From Pseudomonas sp. MH9.2 (GTDB lineage: Bacteria; Pseudomonadota; Gammaproteobacteria; Pseudomonadales; Pseudomonadaceae), in assembly GCF_034353875.1 (NCBI RefSeq), contig NZ_CP133784.1, positions 4,678,501 to 4,742,500 on the forward strand: a stretch of DNA of 64,000 nucleotides. Reading direction: 5' to 3'. Position numbers and translations under genes: made by a program. The notes under the pieces are model-generated. The model saw nothing but the letters and a program-made list of their open reading frames with translations, searched no databases and was not told the origin of the DNA. Shown in pieces: positions 1 through 9,570 of this stretch. The first letter of the stretch is position 1. Each line of letters starts with the position of its first letter.

Positions 1-1706
1 CCGACGTCGACGTAGTCGTCGATGGCCAGCGAGTCTTCGATGATGATGAACAGGCCGGTGATCAAATCCGCCACCAATGACTGCGCGCCGAAACCAATGG
101 CCAGGCCGATAACCCCGGCACCGGCCAGCAGAGGGGTCACGTTCATGCCCATGTTCGCCAGTGCGACGATCAGGGCGATGATGAATATCGCCACGAACAG
201 CACATTGCGGATCAGCGGCATCATGGTTTGCGCCCTGGCATTGGCCAGGCCTTTGCGTGACCGGGTCAAGGCATGATGCACGGCGGTGTCACCGAGGATC
301 CACACCAGCCAGGCGAACAGCAATGTTGCGCCCAGGCTGAACAGCTTGATGCTGACTTCGTGGCCGTCACCTTCGGCGAAACGAATCAGCGACAAGCCCC
401 ACACGCGAAGGCCCAGTTCGATGAACAGCAACCAGACCAGCAGATGCGCCAGGGTATAGAAGAAGTTTCTCAGTCTGTCCGAATACAGCGCATGACGTTT
501 TTGTCCATGGTACGGCCGTTGCGCATGACGGCGCACCAGGCCATTGATGACCATGCACAGCACCAGCAATACCGCGCAGATCAAGGCCTGACGCAGGGCG
601 GTACTGGTATCGCCAGCAGAGAAGAACGTGGCGAACAATGACACCGCCACCAGCATCAATGCCGGCACATACCAGAACGAGCCCAGGATGTAGAGGCTGT
701 CGCTCAAGGCGCGCCGGGTCAGGCGACGGGACAGCGGCTGGTTGCGGATCAAGTGGCCGATGGGGCGGCGGAATCGCAGGATGAACAGCCCCGTGGAGAT
801 CGCGGCCAGTACGTTAGCCAGGGTTGCGGCGGTGTGCGCCAGGTGTTCGCCAAGACTGGCGATCAGGCGCGGGTCGCTCAAGGCCTGGCCGAAGGCGGCA
901 AAACTCCCAATCAGCCACAGTGGGCGAAACGCCTGATGACGCAGGATATACAGCGCTCGGCGGCGGTGGGGGCCGTCGACAACGGAAAAGGCAATCACGC
1001 AAATGGCCGAGAATAAGGTGCCAACCACCAAGGCATACGCCAGCACCATGGCCAAATCCTTGCCCAGCGAAGAGGGCAGGGAATAGCTCAAGTACACGGT
1101 GATAACCAGGGCCACCAGCCACGGCCCCAGTTTGCGCAGGGCAAAACGCAGCATGTCCCAGGTACGAGGGTGTTGTGGCAGCTCTTCTGACAGACCAAAG
1201 CGCAGGCGCACCCGATGGCTGAGCCAGATCAGCACGGCAGCCAGCAGGCTCCAGAGCAGCATCACCAGGGCGAAACCGAAGATGACCGGCAACCATTGAT
1301 TGGCGGGCAGCATCAGCCCCAACAGCTCTTCCTGCGCCAGGGTCAGTTCGTCGGACCAGCGCTGAATCGGACTGTCATCACCGCTGAATTGCTTCTCGAA
1401 ACCGGACAGGGTGCTTCCGATCAATCCAAGCACGCCTTCTTCGGCGGTCGGTTGAGCTTTCTTGGTGGTGTCGCGGAGTTTTTTCAGGTCGTCGAGAAGT
1501 TTGGTGCGTTGTTGATCGTTTTCCAGGGTCTTGATCACTTCATCCAGCGATTGCCCAAGAGGTTCCTGTGCTTGCGGTTGGCCTTTCTGTGAGCCACCTA
1601 GTGAACCCGGCAGGCTTAGGGCCTGAGCCGCGCTAATGGGTATCAGGGCCAACAGACAGATCAGAAAAAGGCGCGGGAGAGCGAGCAGGCGGACAAAAAC
1701 AGGCAC
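1..1706 (-). CDS. MscS-family mechanosensitive channel, C-terminus cut by window edge
   Basis: Inner-membrane channel expected to release solutes on hypo-osmotic shock. The reading frame stays open for 568 codons and runs off the left edge. The start is GTG at 1706: an in-frame TGA lies 21 bases upstream, and a GAGG ribosome site precedes the GTG. Residues 1-29 form a signal peptide ending AQA. A Gln/Glu-rich periplasmic segment follows, then several hydrophobic segments. At the left edge the protein reads TGLFIIIEDSLAIDDYVDVG, the conserved pore-to-beta-domain junction of MscS channels. This is a large multi-helix MscS relative with an extended N-terminus rather than the small MscS. The missing part is the cytoplasmic beta domain. 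The exact subfamily was not determined. Confidence 0.88.
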   Translation of the reverse strand, partial: MPVFVRLLALPRLFLICLLALIPISAAQALSLPGSLGGSQKGQPQAQEPLGQSLDEVIKTLENDQQRTKLLDDLKKLRDTTKKAQPTAEEGVLGLIGSTLSGFEKQFSGDDSPIQRWSDELTLAQEELLGLMLPANQWLPVIFGFALVMLLWSLLAAVLIWLSHRVRLRFGLSEELPQHPRTWDMLRFALRKLGPWLVALVITVYLSYSLPSSLGKDLAMVLAYALVVGTLFSAICVIAFSVVDGPHRRRALYILRHQAFRPLWLIGSFAAFGQALSDPRLIASLGEHLAHTAATLANVLAAISTGLFILRFRRPIGHLIRNQPLSRRLTRRALSDSLYILGSFWYVPALMLVAVSLFATFFSAGDTSTALRQALICAVLLVLCMVINGLVRRHAQRPYHGQKRHALYSDRLRNFFYTLAHLLVWLLFIELGLRVWGLSLIRFAEGDGHEVSIKLFSLGATLLFAWLVWILGDTAVHHALTRSRKGLANARAQTMMPLIRNVLFVAIFIIALIVALANMGMNVTPLLAGAGVIGLAIGFGAQSLVADLITGLFIIIEDSLAIDDYVDV

Positions 1707-1844
1707 TGGGCGGTGAACCTCGAATCAGCACAAAAACGCCCGGTATCATCAGGCAATGACTGGCGAGTGTACGAGTGACGCGTGGGCTTGGCGAGCGCCA
1801 TTGTATAGACAGCTTGCGGTTATGCACGCCATACGCCGAGCGGC

Positions 1845-2009
1845 TTACACCAGTTTTTCGAGGAGTTTGTAAACCACCGTCCCGAGGATGCAGACCATGC
1901 CCAGCCAGAGTAAGAACACACCAACACCTCGCTCCTGGTAAGAGAAACCCACACACAGCATGAGCATGCCGGCGACTATCGGTATTAGCATGGAGTGGAA
2001 CGGATCCAT
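1845..2009 (-). CDS. Small two-helix inner-membrane protein, unknown function
   Basis: A 54-residue protein. The frame is open further upstream (to 2117), but the upstream part overlaps a hairpin and reads as non-coding, so the ATG at 2009, preceded by an AGGTG ribosome site, is preferred. It contains two hydrophobic helices (roughly residues 7-21 and 27-46) separated by a short charged turn, and ends in LLEKLV. No enzymatic motif is visible. It lies between the aminopeptidase gene and the MscS channel on the same strand. I do not recognise the family, and small conserved membrane proteins of this kind are common in Pseudomonas. Confidence 0.6.
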   Translation of the reverse strand: MDPFHSMLIPIVAGMLMLCVGFSYQERGVGVFLLWLGMVCILGTVVYKLLEKLV

Positions 2010-2073
2010 GAGCACTGCACCTGTCTGGTTCGGTAGTGTCAGTCTAGGTGGGTTTTTGCAGATGGACCAAGTG

Positions 2074-2105
2074 ATCGTCTTCGCAGGCAAGTCCGCGAAG
2101 ACGAT
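2074..2105. repeat. Perfect 11-bp inverted repeat, REP-like or terminator
   Basis: ATCGTCTTCGC and GCGAAGACGAT are perfectly complementary around a 10-base loop containing CAAGTCC. The core resembles the Pseudomonas REP (repetitive extragenic palindrome). It lies just past the apeB stop codon, so it may stop transcription or protect the apeB mRNA 3' end. No T-run follows on either strand, which argues against a classical intrinsic terminator. Confidence 0.65.
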
Positions 2106-2113
2106 GGACTGGA

Positions 2114-3403
2114 TCAAGGCAGTTCGTGGCTGGCGTAGAACGCGGTAAGCACTTTCACCAAATGCGCCAGATCCTGGCTGCCTGCCAGTTCACGGATCGA
2201 GTGCATGGCGAAGGTAGGCAGGCCGATATCGACGGTGCGCACCCCCAGGTGGCTGGCTGTGATCGGGCCGGTGGTCGAACCGCAGGCCATGTCGCTGCGC
2301 ACCACAAAACTTTGCACCGGAACTTCTTCGGCCATGCACAAATGGCGGAAGAAACCGGCGGTTTCGCTGTTGGTTGCGTAGCGCTGGTTACTGTTGACCT
2401 TGATTACCGGGCCTGCGTTGAGTTTCGGGCCGTGATTGGCGTCGTGCTTGTCAGCGTAGTTCGGGTGGACGCCGTGGGCGTTGTCGGCCGAGATCAGCAA
2501 CGACTTTTGAATGGTACGCACATAATCTTCGCCTTCAGGTAGCAGGCGTTGAAGCACTTGTTCCAGCATCGGACCGTCTGCACCGCAGGCGGAGCTGGAG
2601 CCAACTTCTTCGTGATCAGTGCAGATCAGCAGGCAGGTCTCATCGGTTTCGGCCGTGAGCAAGGCGTTTACACCGGCGAAGCACGACAGCAGGTTATCCA
2701 GGCGTGCGCCGGCGATAAAATCACCATGCAGGCCGACGATCGCAGCGCTTTGGGTGTCGTAAAAGCTCAGCTCGTAATCGAGTACCACATCAGCATTCAA
2801 ACCGTGTTCGCGGGCCAATTGATCGGTCAGCAGTGCACGGAAATCTACACGCTCATCGCCTGCCACCTGCGCCAGAATGGGCGGTAACTCGTTCTGGGCG
2901 TTGATCGCCCAACCTTCATTGGCCGTGCGGTTCAAGTGGATCGCCAGATTCGGGATCACGGCGATGGGCAGTTTGAAATCGATCAGTTGGCTTTCGACCT
3001 TGCCATCACGGCGGAAGGTGACACGCCCGGCCAACGACAAATCACGGTCGAACCAAGGCGCAAGCAGGGCGCCACCGTAGACTTCGACACCCAGCTGCCA
3101 GAAACCCTGGCGCTGTATCTCGGGCTGCGGCTTGACCCGCAGGCACGGGCTATCGGTATGGGCACCGACCAGACGGATGCCGCCGCTCAAGGGCGATAGA
3201 CGGCCCAGTTTGAAAGCGACAATCGACGAATCATTGCGGGTGACGTAATAGCGCCCACCGGCCTCGGTGGCCCATGTTTCGCGTTCATCCAGACGTAGGT
3301 AACCGGCCGCTTCCAGGCGTTGAACAAGGCTTGCGGTGGCATGAAAGGGGGTGGGGGAGGCCTTGAGGAAATCGATCAGGCCTTGGTTCAACTCTTCGCG
3401 CAT
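2114..3403 (-). CDS. apeB: M18-family aspartyl aminopeptidase
   Basis: Cytoplasmic metalloaminopeptidase of 429 residues, the normal length for the M18 family (yeast aminopeptidase I type), which removes N-terminal acidic residues from peptides. Metal-site signatures are visible: GAHTDSP (His82, Asp84), GARLDNL, the [10 protein letters not shown] segment and the [11 protein letters not shown] segment near the C-terminus. The start at 3403 ([21 protein letters not shown]) matches the conserved N-terminus of the family. It is followed by a REP-like hairpin and preceded by rluA on the same strand. The call is secure; substrate preference is from family knowledge. Confidence 0.95.
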   Translation of the reverse strand: MREELNQGLIDFLKASPTPFHATASLVQRLEAAGYLRLDERETWATEAGGRYYVTRNDSSIVAFKLGRLSPLSGGIRLVGAHTDSPCLRVKPQPEIQRQGFWQLGVEVYGGALLAPWFDRDLSLAGRVTFRRDGKVESQLIDFKLPIAVIPNLAIHLNRTANEGWAINAQNELPPILAQVAGDERVDFRALLTDQLAREHGLNADVVLDYELSFYDTQSAAIVGLHGDFIAGARLDNLLSCFAGVNALLTAETDETCLLICTDHEEVGSSSACGADGPMLEQVLQRLLPEGEDYVRTIQKSLLISADNAHGVHPNYADKHDANHGPKLNAGPVIKVNSNQRYATNSETAGFFRHLCMAEEVPVQSFVVRSDMACGSTTGPITASHLGVRTVDIGLPTFAMHSIRELAGSQDLAHLVKVLTAFYASHELP

Positions 3404-3502
3404 AAGTTACTCCAGACAGCAGTGGCGCGAGTTTACCGTATCTTGTGACTGACGCCGACCTTGTGGGGATTTGCATGTGCGTCCGGTTCGGATTGCACGC
3501 AA

Positions 3503-4138
3503 TCAAAACGGCGCAGGGCACTCGAAGCGCATGCGCTCACCCGATTGTGGGTGAGTGAAGCTGAGCATGCTGGCGTGCAGGCACAGGCGTGGGTAAGCAG
3601 CCAGCGCTTGCGGGTGTGCGTACAGCCCGTCGCCCAACAACGGGTGGCCGATGGACAGCATGTGCACGCGCAATTGGTGTGAGCGACCGGTAATCGGCGT
3701 CAACTCGACACGGCAGTAATCACCGCAGCGTTCCAGCACTTTCCAGAATGTCAGTGCGTGCTTGCCGAATTCGTGATCGACCACGTGCCGGGGTTTGGTA
3801 GGGGGGTCGTAGCGCAGCGGCAAATCGATACTGCCACTGTCCAGTTCCGGCTGACCCCAGCACAGAGCGGTGTAGGCTTTTTCGGTTTCACGGTCGTGAA
3901 ACTGCCGTGACAGCTCGCGATGCGTATCGGCATCGCGGGCCAGCAGGATGATGCCGGAGGTTTCCCAGTCCAGGCGATGGACAATGCGGGCCTCGGGGTA
4001 ACCGTTTTCCTGCAGGCGGGTAATCAGGCAATCCTTGTTGTCCTCGGCACGGCCGGGAACGGAAAGCAGCAGGGTCGGTTTATCGACCACCAGAACGCCA
4101 GCGTCCTGGTGAATGATGCGGATGTTCGACAACGGCAT
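3503..4138 (-). CDS. rluA: Dual-specificity RNA pseudouridine synthase RluA
   Basis: Converts uridine to pseudouridine in 23S rRNA (U746) and in tRNA position 32, by E. coli precedent. The protein has 211 residues from the ATG at 4138. An in-frame ATG 33 bases upstream would add MAFPAFRGPLH, which lies in the minE terminator hairpin and is unlikely. The catalytic motif HRLDWETSG carries Asp57. The second motif HALTFWKV and the C-terminal GRSHQLRVHM segment are typical of the RluA family, and no S4 domain is present, which fits RluA rather than RluC/D. It lies between minE and apeB, an order shared with P. aeruginosa. Confidence 0.93.
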   Translation of the reverse strand: MPLSNIRIIHQDAGVLVVDKPTLLLSVPGRAEDNKDCLITRLQENGYPEARIVHRLDWETSGIILLARDADTHRELSRQFHDRETEKAYTALCWGQPELDSGSIDLPLRYDPPTKPRHVVDHEFGKHALTFWKVLERCGDYCRVELTPITGRSHQLRVHMLSIGHPLLGDGLYAHPQALAAYPRLCLHASMLSFTHPQSGERMRFECPAPF

Positions 4139-4173
4139 GTGCAACGGGCCTCGAAACGCTGGAAACGCCAACG

Positions 4174-4215
4174 GCGGTATTCAGACCCTTTTTTTCAAAG
4201 GGTCCGAGATACCGC
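4174..4215 (-). terminator. Large two-part hairpin after minE
   Basis: Outer arms GCGGTAT (4174-4180) and ATACCGC (4209-4215) enclose inner arms GACCCTTT and AAAGGGTC around a homopolymer loop. It sits 18 bases beyond the minE stop codon and overlaps the upstream leader of rluA. It is probably a terminator or attenuator for the min operon. Confidence 0.6.
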
Positions 4216-4232
4216 CGCAGGCACCCGCCGGA

Positions 4233-4487
4233 TCAACGATCTGGCAGGGTGATATTGAGTTCGAGGATCGAGCAGCTGCCCTGGTTTTCCAGCGCGACAT
4301 GCACTTGTTCAGACTCGATGTTGACGTATTTACGGATGACTTCAACCAGCTCTTTTTGCAAAGCCGGCAGGTAATCCGGGGTGCTGCGTTGGCCTCGTTC
4401 GTGCGCCACGATGATCTGTAGACGCTCTTTCGCTACCGAAGCTGTACTTTCCTTCTTACGGTCACGAAAGAAGTCAAAAATATTCAT
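4233..4487 (-). CDS. minE: Cell division topological specificity factor MinE
   Basis: Binds MinD and stimulates its ATPase at the membrane, driving the pole-to-pole oscillation that keeps MinC away from midcell. It has 84 residues, the usual length. The N-terminal membrane-targeting and anti-MinCD segment ([21 protein letters not shown]) occupies about residues 4-24, and the dimerising beta domain follows. Its ATG overlaps the minD stop codon by 4 bases (4484-4487), so the two are translationally coupled. A hairpin follows the gene. Confidence 0.97.
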   Translation of the reverse strand: MNIFDFFRDRKKESTASVAKERLQIIVAHERGQRSTPDYLPALQKELVEVIRKYVNIESEQVHVALENQGSCSILELNITLPDR

Positions 4488-5299
4488 TCACGGCCTCCAA
4501 AGACTCGCTGAAACCATCCCTTTTTCTGCACATCGATGAACCGGTGTGCAACTTCCTTGCCCAGCAAGCGATCCACGGCATCGCTGTACGCCTGACCGGC
4601 GTCGCTCTGGTCGTCAAGGATGACCGGGATACCCTGGTTAGAGGCTTTCAAGACTGCCTGGGACTCAGGAATCACGCCCAGCAGGCGGATTGCAAGGATC
4701 TCTTCGACGTCTTCGACGCCAAGCATTTCGCCCTTGGTGACACGCTCTGGGTTGTAGCGGGTCAGCAACAGGTGTTCCTTGATCGGGTCTTCGCCTTTTT
4801 CTGCGCGACGGGACTTGCTCGCCAGCAAGCCGAGCATGCGGTCCGAGTCACGTACCGAAGACACTTCCGGGTTGGTCACAACGATTGCTTCGTCGGCGAA
4901 ATACATCGCCAGATGCGCGCCTTTCTCGATGCCCGCAGGGGAATCGCAGACCACATATTCGAAGGTTTCCTTGAGTTCCATCAAAATCTTTTCAACGCCG
5001 TCCTGAGTCAGGGCGTCTTTATCACGGGTCTGGCTTGCGGCCAGCACGTAAAGATTTTCCAGTCGTTTGTCTTTGATCAGTGCCTGGGTGAGGGTTGCTT
5101 CACCGTTCACGACGTTGACGAAGTCGTAAACCACGCGGCGTTCGCAGCCCATGATCAAGTCAAGATTACGCAAGCCGACGTCGAAGTCGACGATCACTGT
5201 TCTGTGGCCGCGCAAAGCGAGACCGGTACCGATAGCGGCGCTGGTGGTGGTCTTACCCACACCACCCTTGCCGGATGTAACCACGAGAATCTTGGCCAA
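4484..5299 (-). CDS. minD: Septum-site determining ATPase MinD
   Basis: ParA/MinD-type ATPase of 271 residues that dimerises with ATP, binds the inner membrane, recruits MinC and is released by MinE. The deviant Walker A motif KGGVGKTTT includes the signature Lys11 and Lys16. [12 protein letters not shown] and CDSPAGIE are the further nucleotide-site motifs. The C-terminal amphipathic membrane anchor is seen in [11 protein letters not shown]. It lies 201 bases downstream of minC and overlaps minE by 4 bases. The minC-minD gap could hold its own promoter, though no convincing hexamers were found. Confidence 0.97.
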   Translation of the reverse strand: MAKILVVTSGKGGVGKTTTSAAIGTGLALRGHRTVIVDFDVGLRNLDLIMGCERRVVYDFVNVVNGEATLTQALIKDKRLENLYVLAASQTRDKDALTQDGVEKILMELKETFEYVVCDSPAGIEKGAHLAMYFADEAIVVTNPEVSSVRDSDRMLGLLASKSRRAEKGEDPIKEHLLLTRYNPERVTKGEMLGVEDVEEILAIRLLGVIPESQAVLKASNQGIPVILDDQSDAGQAYSDAVDRLLGKEVAHRFIDVQKKGWFQRVFGGRE

Positions 5300-5500
5300 G
5301 GTGTTTCACCCCTAGAGGAAAAGGACAGTTAGTCCCTGAAGGGCATCCCTTGAAACGGCAACAGTCGAGCAATGCTGGAAATCGAGAACCCCTGAATCAG
5401 AGGTTTAACCATTGGGAAACCTTGGCTTTCTCGACTTCCGACTTCTTTTGCTACGTTTTCGCGACGAATCAGGGATGCTTTAAAATGGCGGCAGTATCCG

Positions 5501-6241
5501 TTAAAGACGGGTGATGTTCAACACTTCACCGGACAGGCTGACCTGTACCCCGGCCCCCCACAGCGGATCTCTGCGCAGGTCTTCTGAAACCTTGTATTGC
5601 CCGGCGATCGAGACCAGTTCAGCGCCCAACTGTTGGCAAAAAATCCGTGCCTTGGTATCACCTTTGATCCCGGCCAATGCTCTTCCGCGCATAGGGCCGT
5701 ATACATGGATGTTGCCATCGGCCAGAAGTTCCGCACCGGGACTGACCGGGGCGATGACCACAAGGTCGCAGCCCTGGGCATAAATCTGCTGACCGCCACG
5801 CACGGGAGAGGTGATGATTTTGGTCGGTTTTAGGGTTGGCTCAGGTGGCTTTTCCGCTTTTTTCTTCGCTGCATCGCCTTCGACCGGTTCCAGCGGACGC
5901 TCCCGGGCACCCGAAGGGGGCAGTACCGGCAGGTCAATAGCAATGGCGGCAGCGATGTCTTCGATGCGGTTGGCACGAATCGCCAGCGTGCGCAGGCCGT
6001 GTTGCCGGCACACACGCATCAAGGCCGGCAGGTCGACCGCGCCTTCGCCAGCGGGCAGTTTGTCCAGAGCCAGCACCAGAGGGGTGTTGCTGAAGAAGTT
6101 CGGCGCGAGGGCAACCTTGGCCGCCAACTGGCGATCAAGGCTTTCAAGATTGTTTCGGGCCAGCTCAAGCACGGTAATGGCAAGCATGCTGCCCTTCAGC
6201 TGGAACACAGGATCCTGGTCTTGCAATTCGATTTGGCTCAT
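5501..6241 (-). CDS. minC: Septum-site inhibitor MinC
   Basis: FtsZ-polymerisation antagonist, 246 residues from the ATG at 6241. An in-frame ATG three codons upstream is possible but less likely. The N-terminal FtsZ-inhibiting domain covers about residues 1-110. A Lys/Pro/Glu-rich linker ([14 protein letters not shown]) covers about 125-140. The C-terminal beta-helix that dimerises and binds MinD includes [17 protein letters not shown]-like turns and the [16 protein letters not shown] segment. The motif often written RSGQ reads RGGQ here. It is transcribed away from lpxL, with which it shares a 133-bp divergent intergenic region. Confidence 0.95.
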   Translation of the reverse strand: MSQIELQDQDPVFQLKGSMLAITVLELARNNLESLDRQLAAKVALAPNFFSNTPLVLALDKLPAGEGAVDLPALMRVCRQHGLRTLAIRANRIEDIAAAIAIDLPVLPPSGARERPLEPVEGDAAKKKAEKPPEPTLKPTKIITSPVRGGQQIYAQGCDLVVIAPVSPGAELLADGNIHVYGPMRGRALAGIKGDTKARIFCQQLGAELVSIAGQYKVSEDLRRDPLWGAGVQVSLSGEVLNITRL

Positions 6242-6374
6242 GGTCGGCACAAAGCAGCTTGTCGCTAAAAGTGCCGAGACTTATAACGAGAACGCTCGCG
6301 AGTCGCAAGCCAAGCCGAACTGATGTTGCCGAACCGATGTAGAATGCGCGGCCCTTATCTTTACGGAAGCTGTA

Positions 6375-7307
6375 ATGGATCGCCCGCGTTTTCGAGCTCG
6401 TTTTCTTCTACCGCGTTTCTGGCCGCTATGGCTGGGGCTGGGGCTGCTCTGGCTGATCGTTCAGTTGCCGTTTCGCACGCTGATAGCCGTTGGTCGGGCG
6501 CTGGGTGCGGTGATGTATCGTTTTGCCGGTGACCGACGGCGTATTGCGTCGCGCAACCTGGAGCTGTGCTTCCCCCATCTGTCGAAAGCCGAGCGTAAAC
6601 AGCTGCTCAAGGAAAATTTCGCGTCTACTGGCATCGCGTTTTTTGAGATGGCCATGAGCTGGTGGTGGTCGCGCCAGAGGCTGGCCAAACTGGCCCATAT
6701 CGAAGGACTGCAGCACCTCAAACAGGCGCAGTTGGAGGGGCAGGGCGTGATTCTCATGGCACTGCACTTCACCACGCTGGAAATCGGCGCGGCCTTGCTC
6801 GGTCAGCAGCACACCATTGATGGCATGTACCGCGAGCACAAAAACCCGCTGTTCGACTTCATCCAGCGTCGCGGCCGTGAACGCCATAATCTGGACTCCC
6901 TCGCTATCGAGCGTGAAGACGTGCGTGGCATGCTCAAGCTGCTACGCGCTGGCCGGGCCATCTGGTACGCGCCAGATCAGGATTACGGCGCCAAGCAGAG
7001 CGTGTTCGTGCCACTGTTCGGGATTCAGGCGGCGACCGTGACCGCCACCAGCAAGTTCGCTAAGCTGGGTCGCGCTCAAGTGGTGCCGTTTACCCAGCAA
7101 CGCCTCGCTGATGGCAGTGGTTATCGACTGGTGATTCATCCACCGCTGAGCGATTTTCCCGGCGAAAGCGACGAGGCCGATTGTCTGCGGATCAATCAGT
7201 GGGTCGAACGCGCCATCATCGAGTGTCCGTCCCAGTACTTATGGGCGCATCGACGCTTTAAAAGCCGACCAGCGGGCGAGCCAAAGCTGTATAAGACGCG
7301 TGGCTGA
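6375..7307 (+). CDS. lpxL: Lipid A biosynthesis lauroyl acyltransferase (LpxL/HtrB family)
   Basis: Inner-membrane enzyme that adds a secondary acyl chain from acyl-ACP to the lipid A precursor. It has 310 residues, the typical length. An N-terminal membrane anchor rich in Leu/Trp spans about residues 12-32. The catalytic H-x4-E motif is in ALHFTTLEIGAALL near residues 134-139, followed by the MYREHKNPLFDFIQ, R(x)G(x)R and PDQDYG segments expected of the family. It is divergent from minC, as in P. aeruginosa. The family has several paralogues in Pseudomonas, so the exact acyl chain and position cannot be read from sequence. Confidence 0.93.
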   Translation: MDRPRFRARFLLPRFWPLWLGLGLLWLIVQLPFRTLIAVGRALGAVMYRFAGDRRRIASRNLELCFPHLSKAERKQLLKENFASTGIAFFEMAMSWWWSRQRLAKLAHIEGLQHLKQAQLEGQGVILMALHFTTLEIGAALLGQQHTIDGMYREHKNPLFDFIQRRGRERHNLDSLAIEREDVRGMLKLLRAGRAIWYAPDQDYGAKQSVFVPLFGIQAATVTATSKFAKLGRAQVVPFTQQRLADGSGYRLVIHPPLSDFPGESDEADCLRINQWVERAIIECPSQYLWAHRRFKSRPAGEPKLYKTRG

Positions 7308-7361
7308 CACTAAACAGGCTGAAAATTAAAAAATGCGTTCACGTGCCATAGAAAATCGGTC

Positions 7362-8531
7362 ATGAGTGCCGCTGAAATCTCTTCCGCAGAACCGATCACC
7401 GGGCTGATTCTTTCCGGTGGCGGTGCACGGGCGGCTTATCAGGTCGGCGTACTGGCCGGGATAGCTGATTTGTTGCCTGCCGGTGCTCCAAATCCCTTTC
7501 CGGTGATCGTCGGCACCTCGGCCGGGGCCATCAATGCCGTCAAGTTGGCCAGCGGTGCTTCGCACTTCTGCGCCGCCGTTCACCAATTGACCGAGTTCTG
7601 GCAGGGCTTTCGCAGTCATCAGGTGCTGCGTAGCGATTGGGCGGGGGTGGTCCATCAAGCCGGCCGCTTCGTCGGCCACCATCTGATGGGGATTGGCTCG
7701 CGAGTCCCCGTGGCGTTGCTCAACAGCTCGCCCTTGCGTGACCTGCTCAACGCCCGTATGGACCTGAGCGGTATCGAGCATGCCATCGAAGCCCAGCATC
7801 TGCGTGCCGTGGCAGTAACAGCGTTTGGTTATGAGTCGGGACAAGCCGTGACCTTTTATCAAGGTAAGGACTCCATCGACTCCTGGCTGCGTCATCGGCG
7901 TATCGGCTTGCCAGCACAACTGACGGTCGATCATTTACTTGCCAGCTCAGCGATCCCCTTGCTGTTCGCGCCGATCAAGATCGAGCAGGAGTATTTTGGC
8001 GACGGAGCTGTACGTCAATCAGCACCGATCAGCCCGGCGTTGCACTTGGGGGCGAATCGGGTGCTGGTGGTCGGGGTCAGCGGCAACCCGCGCAGTGTCG
8101 AAGCGAAAGCTCCGCTGCACCGGCCAACACGGGGCGCGCAGCCGAGTCTGGCTCAGATTGGCGGGCATATGCTAAACAGCACCTTTATCGACAGCCTGGA
8201 AAGCGACATCGAATTGCTGGAACGTCTCAATGAATTGAGTCATTTGTTGGCTCTGCAACAGCCAGTACGCAGGTTGGGTCTGGCACCGGTCGACGTGCTG
8301 GTGATCGCGCCCAGCCAGCCGCTGGACGAAATCGCCGCACGTCATCGGCACGAGTTGCCGGCCGCCTTGCGCATGTTCCTGCGCGGCCCGGGCGCGACTA
8401 AAACCAGCGGCGCCGGCGTGCTGAGTTACCTGTTGTTCGAAACCGGGTATTGCAGTGAGTTGATCGAACTGGGCCGACGCGATGCCCTGGCCCAGAGTGA
8501 CCAGTTGAAGCGGTTTTTAAGGCTGGCTTGA
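7362..8531 (+). CDS. Patatin-like phospholipase
   Basis: Predicted serine lipid hydrolase with a Ser-Asp dyad, 389 residues. The oxyanion-hole glycine motif SGGGARAAYQVG is at about residues 18-29, the nucleophile elbow GTSAG carries Ser53, and the catalytic Asp214 is in GDGAVRQSAP. No signal peptide is seen. It starts 54 bases after lpxL on the same strand, so co-transcription and a role in membrane lipid turnover are plausible. A type VI effector role cannot be excluded, since the next genes form a T6SS-like cassette. However, the position beside lpxL suggests a core gene. Confidence 0.88.
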   Translation: MSAAEISSAEPITGLILSGGGARAAYQVGVLAGIADLLPAGAPNPFPVIVGTSAGAINAVKLASGASHFCAAVHQLTEFWQGFRSHQVLRSDWAGVVHQAGRFVGHHLMGIGSRVPVALLNSSPLRDLLNARMDLSGIEHAIEAQHLRAVAVTAFGYESGQAVTFYQGKDSIDSWLRHRRIGLPAQLTVDHLLASSAIPLLFAPIKIEQEYFGDGAVRQSAPISPALHLGANRVLVVGVSGNPRSVEAKAPLHRPTRGAQPSLAQIGGHMLNSTFIDSLESDIELLERLNELSHLLALQQPVRRLGLAPVDVLVIAPSQPLDEIAARHRHELPAALRMFLRGPGATKTSGAGVLSYLLFETGYCSELIELGRRDALAQSDQLKRFLRLA

Positions 8532-8535
8532 GGAC

Positions 8536-8551
8536 GCGCCCCTGCGGGCGC
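8536..8551 (+). terminator. GC-rich hairpin after the patatin gene
   Basis: GCGCCC-CTGC-GGGCGC forms a perfect 6-bp stem 4 bases after the stop codon. It is followed by only a short T stretch, so it is a weak terminator candidate. It marks the left boundary of the accessory region. Confidence 0.4.
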
Positions 8552-8630
8552 TTTCGCCGTTCAAATCGGCCCCGGCAGAGTCCAGACTGGCAGCAAATGC
8601 TACAGGCGTTACCCACCCCCCCGTCGTTGA

Positions 8631-8703
8631 TGTAGGACTTGTCCTCAAGCCACACCGGAAACGTCTCCTTCGTATCCCCCCGCATTGAACCCGTTCGTCA
8701 TCC
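8631..8703 (+). repeat. Conserved intergenic element, copy A
   Basis: Contains GTAGGAC, TCCTCAA, then after about 24 variable bases GTATCCCCC, CATTGAA and CC(G)TTC. The same blocks in the same order, with spacing differing by one base, occur at 13894-13966. The GGACttGTCC core of this copy is a perfect palindrome. It lies 46 bases before the DUF4123 gene, in the place expected for its promoter or leader. Function is unknown. Confidence 0.6.
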
Positions 8704-8748
8704 ACTGCATGTTTCGCCCTTTCTGGCAGACCTATCAAAGGACGGCTT

Positions 8749-9570
8749 ATGTCTGACGCGATCATCCGGTTTCTTGAGCGTCCCACCCTGAACGGCCCTC
8801 GACTGGAACAGGGGCAGAAGATAGCGTTCCTTATCGAAGCCGCCCACGCGCCTGACGCATGGAAGGTACTGATGCAAAAAGGTGCGCAGTTCAACGTTGA
8901 CCGGCTGTGGTTCGGCACCCCGTTTCAGGCGCACATGGCCCAGGGGCCCTCCTGGTTTGTGGTCAACACAGCGTGCATCGACGGGCTGGCGGAGGTGTGT
9001 CATCAACGCCCCGCAGGCACGGCCTTGACCTGCACCGACCCGGCGCAGGCACTGGCGCATGCCCGAACATTGCTGAGCATGATCCCGACGAACGTATTGT
9101 CGATTCACGACCCCGCTATCTGGGCCGCGCTGGCAATGGAAAACACCCGGCAACACGCCTGCCTGTTCGGGCCGTGGAGTGAGGTTTACACCCCGGTTCC
9201 TGGCGTTAATCCCGCATCACGTCAGTGGCATGTCTGGAAAGCCGAAACACCCGCCACAGGGCCCTGCGAATACCCCCTCGTTTTCTCCGACACCCTGTAC
9301 TCGACCTACAAGGACATCCGCTGGCTGCACTGGCTACGGCAGAACCCACAGCACTTTGCCCAGGTGCCAGATCATGAACTGCCTCGCGCAGTCAGCAACC
9401 TCAATTTCTTCGTGAAGCACGGCATCGGTATCGACCGTGACCTGTTGCAGCTCTCTGCGCTAATCACCCACGGCGACGTGCGTGAGCGCGAAGACCTGCT
9501 CCCGATCCTCACCTCGCGCGAACGGCCACAGCGTCGGGTCGAGCAACTGCTACAGGGATTACAGCCATGA
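8749..9570 (+). CDS. DUF4123 protein, probable T6SS effector adaptor
   Basis: A 273-residue cytoplasmic protein of the DUF4123 type. Family members (Tap/TEC, for example TapA) act as chaperones that load a downstream effector onto a VgrG spike of the type VI secretion system. Seen here are the N-terminal region with FLIEAAHAPDAWKVL, the WFVVNTA strand, and the central GPWSEVYTPVPG and YSTYKDIRWLHWLRQ segments. A good ribosome site (AAAGGACGG) precedes the ATG. Its stop codon overlaps the next gene's ATG by 4 bases, so it is coupled to the LysM protein it probably escorts. No vgrG or hcp is present nearby. Confidence 0.82.
   Translation: MSDAIIRFLERPTLNGPRLEQGQKIAFLIEAAHAPDAWKVLMQKGAQFNVDRLWFGTPFQAHMAQGPSWFVVNTACIDGLAEVCHQRPAGTALTCTDPAQALAHARTLLSMIPTNVLSIHDPAIWAALAMENTRQHACLFGPWSEVYTPVPGVNPASRQWHVWKAETPATGPCEYPLVFSDTLYSTYKDIRWLHWLRQNPQHFAQVPDHELPRAVSNLNFFVKHGIGIDRDLLQLSALITHGDVREREDLLPILTSRERPQRRVEQLLQGLQP

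Noticed and set aside
7362..8531. Patatin gene considered as part of the T6SS cassette
   Set aside because: Separated from the DUF4123 gene by a hairpin and the repeated element, lacks the cassette's overlaps, and pairs with lpxL instead.
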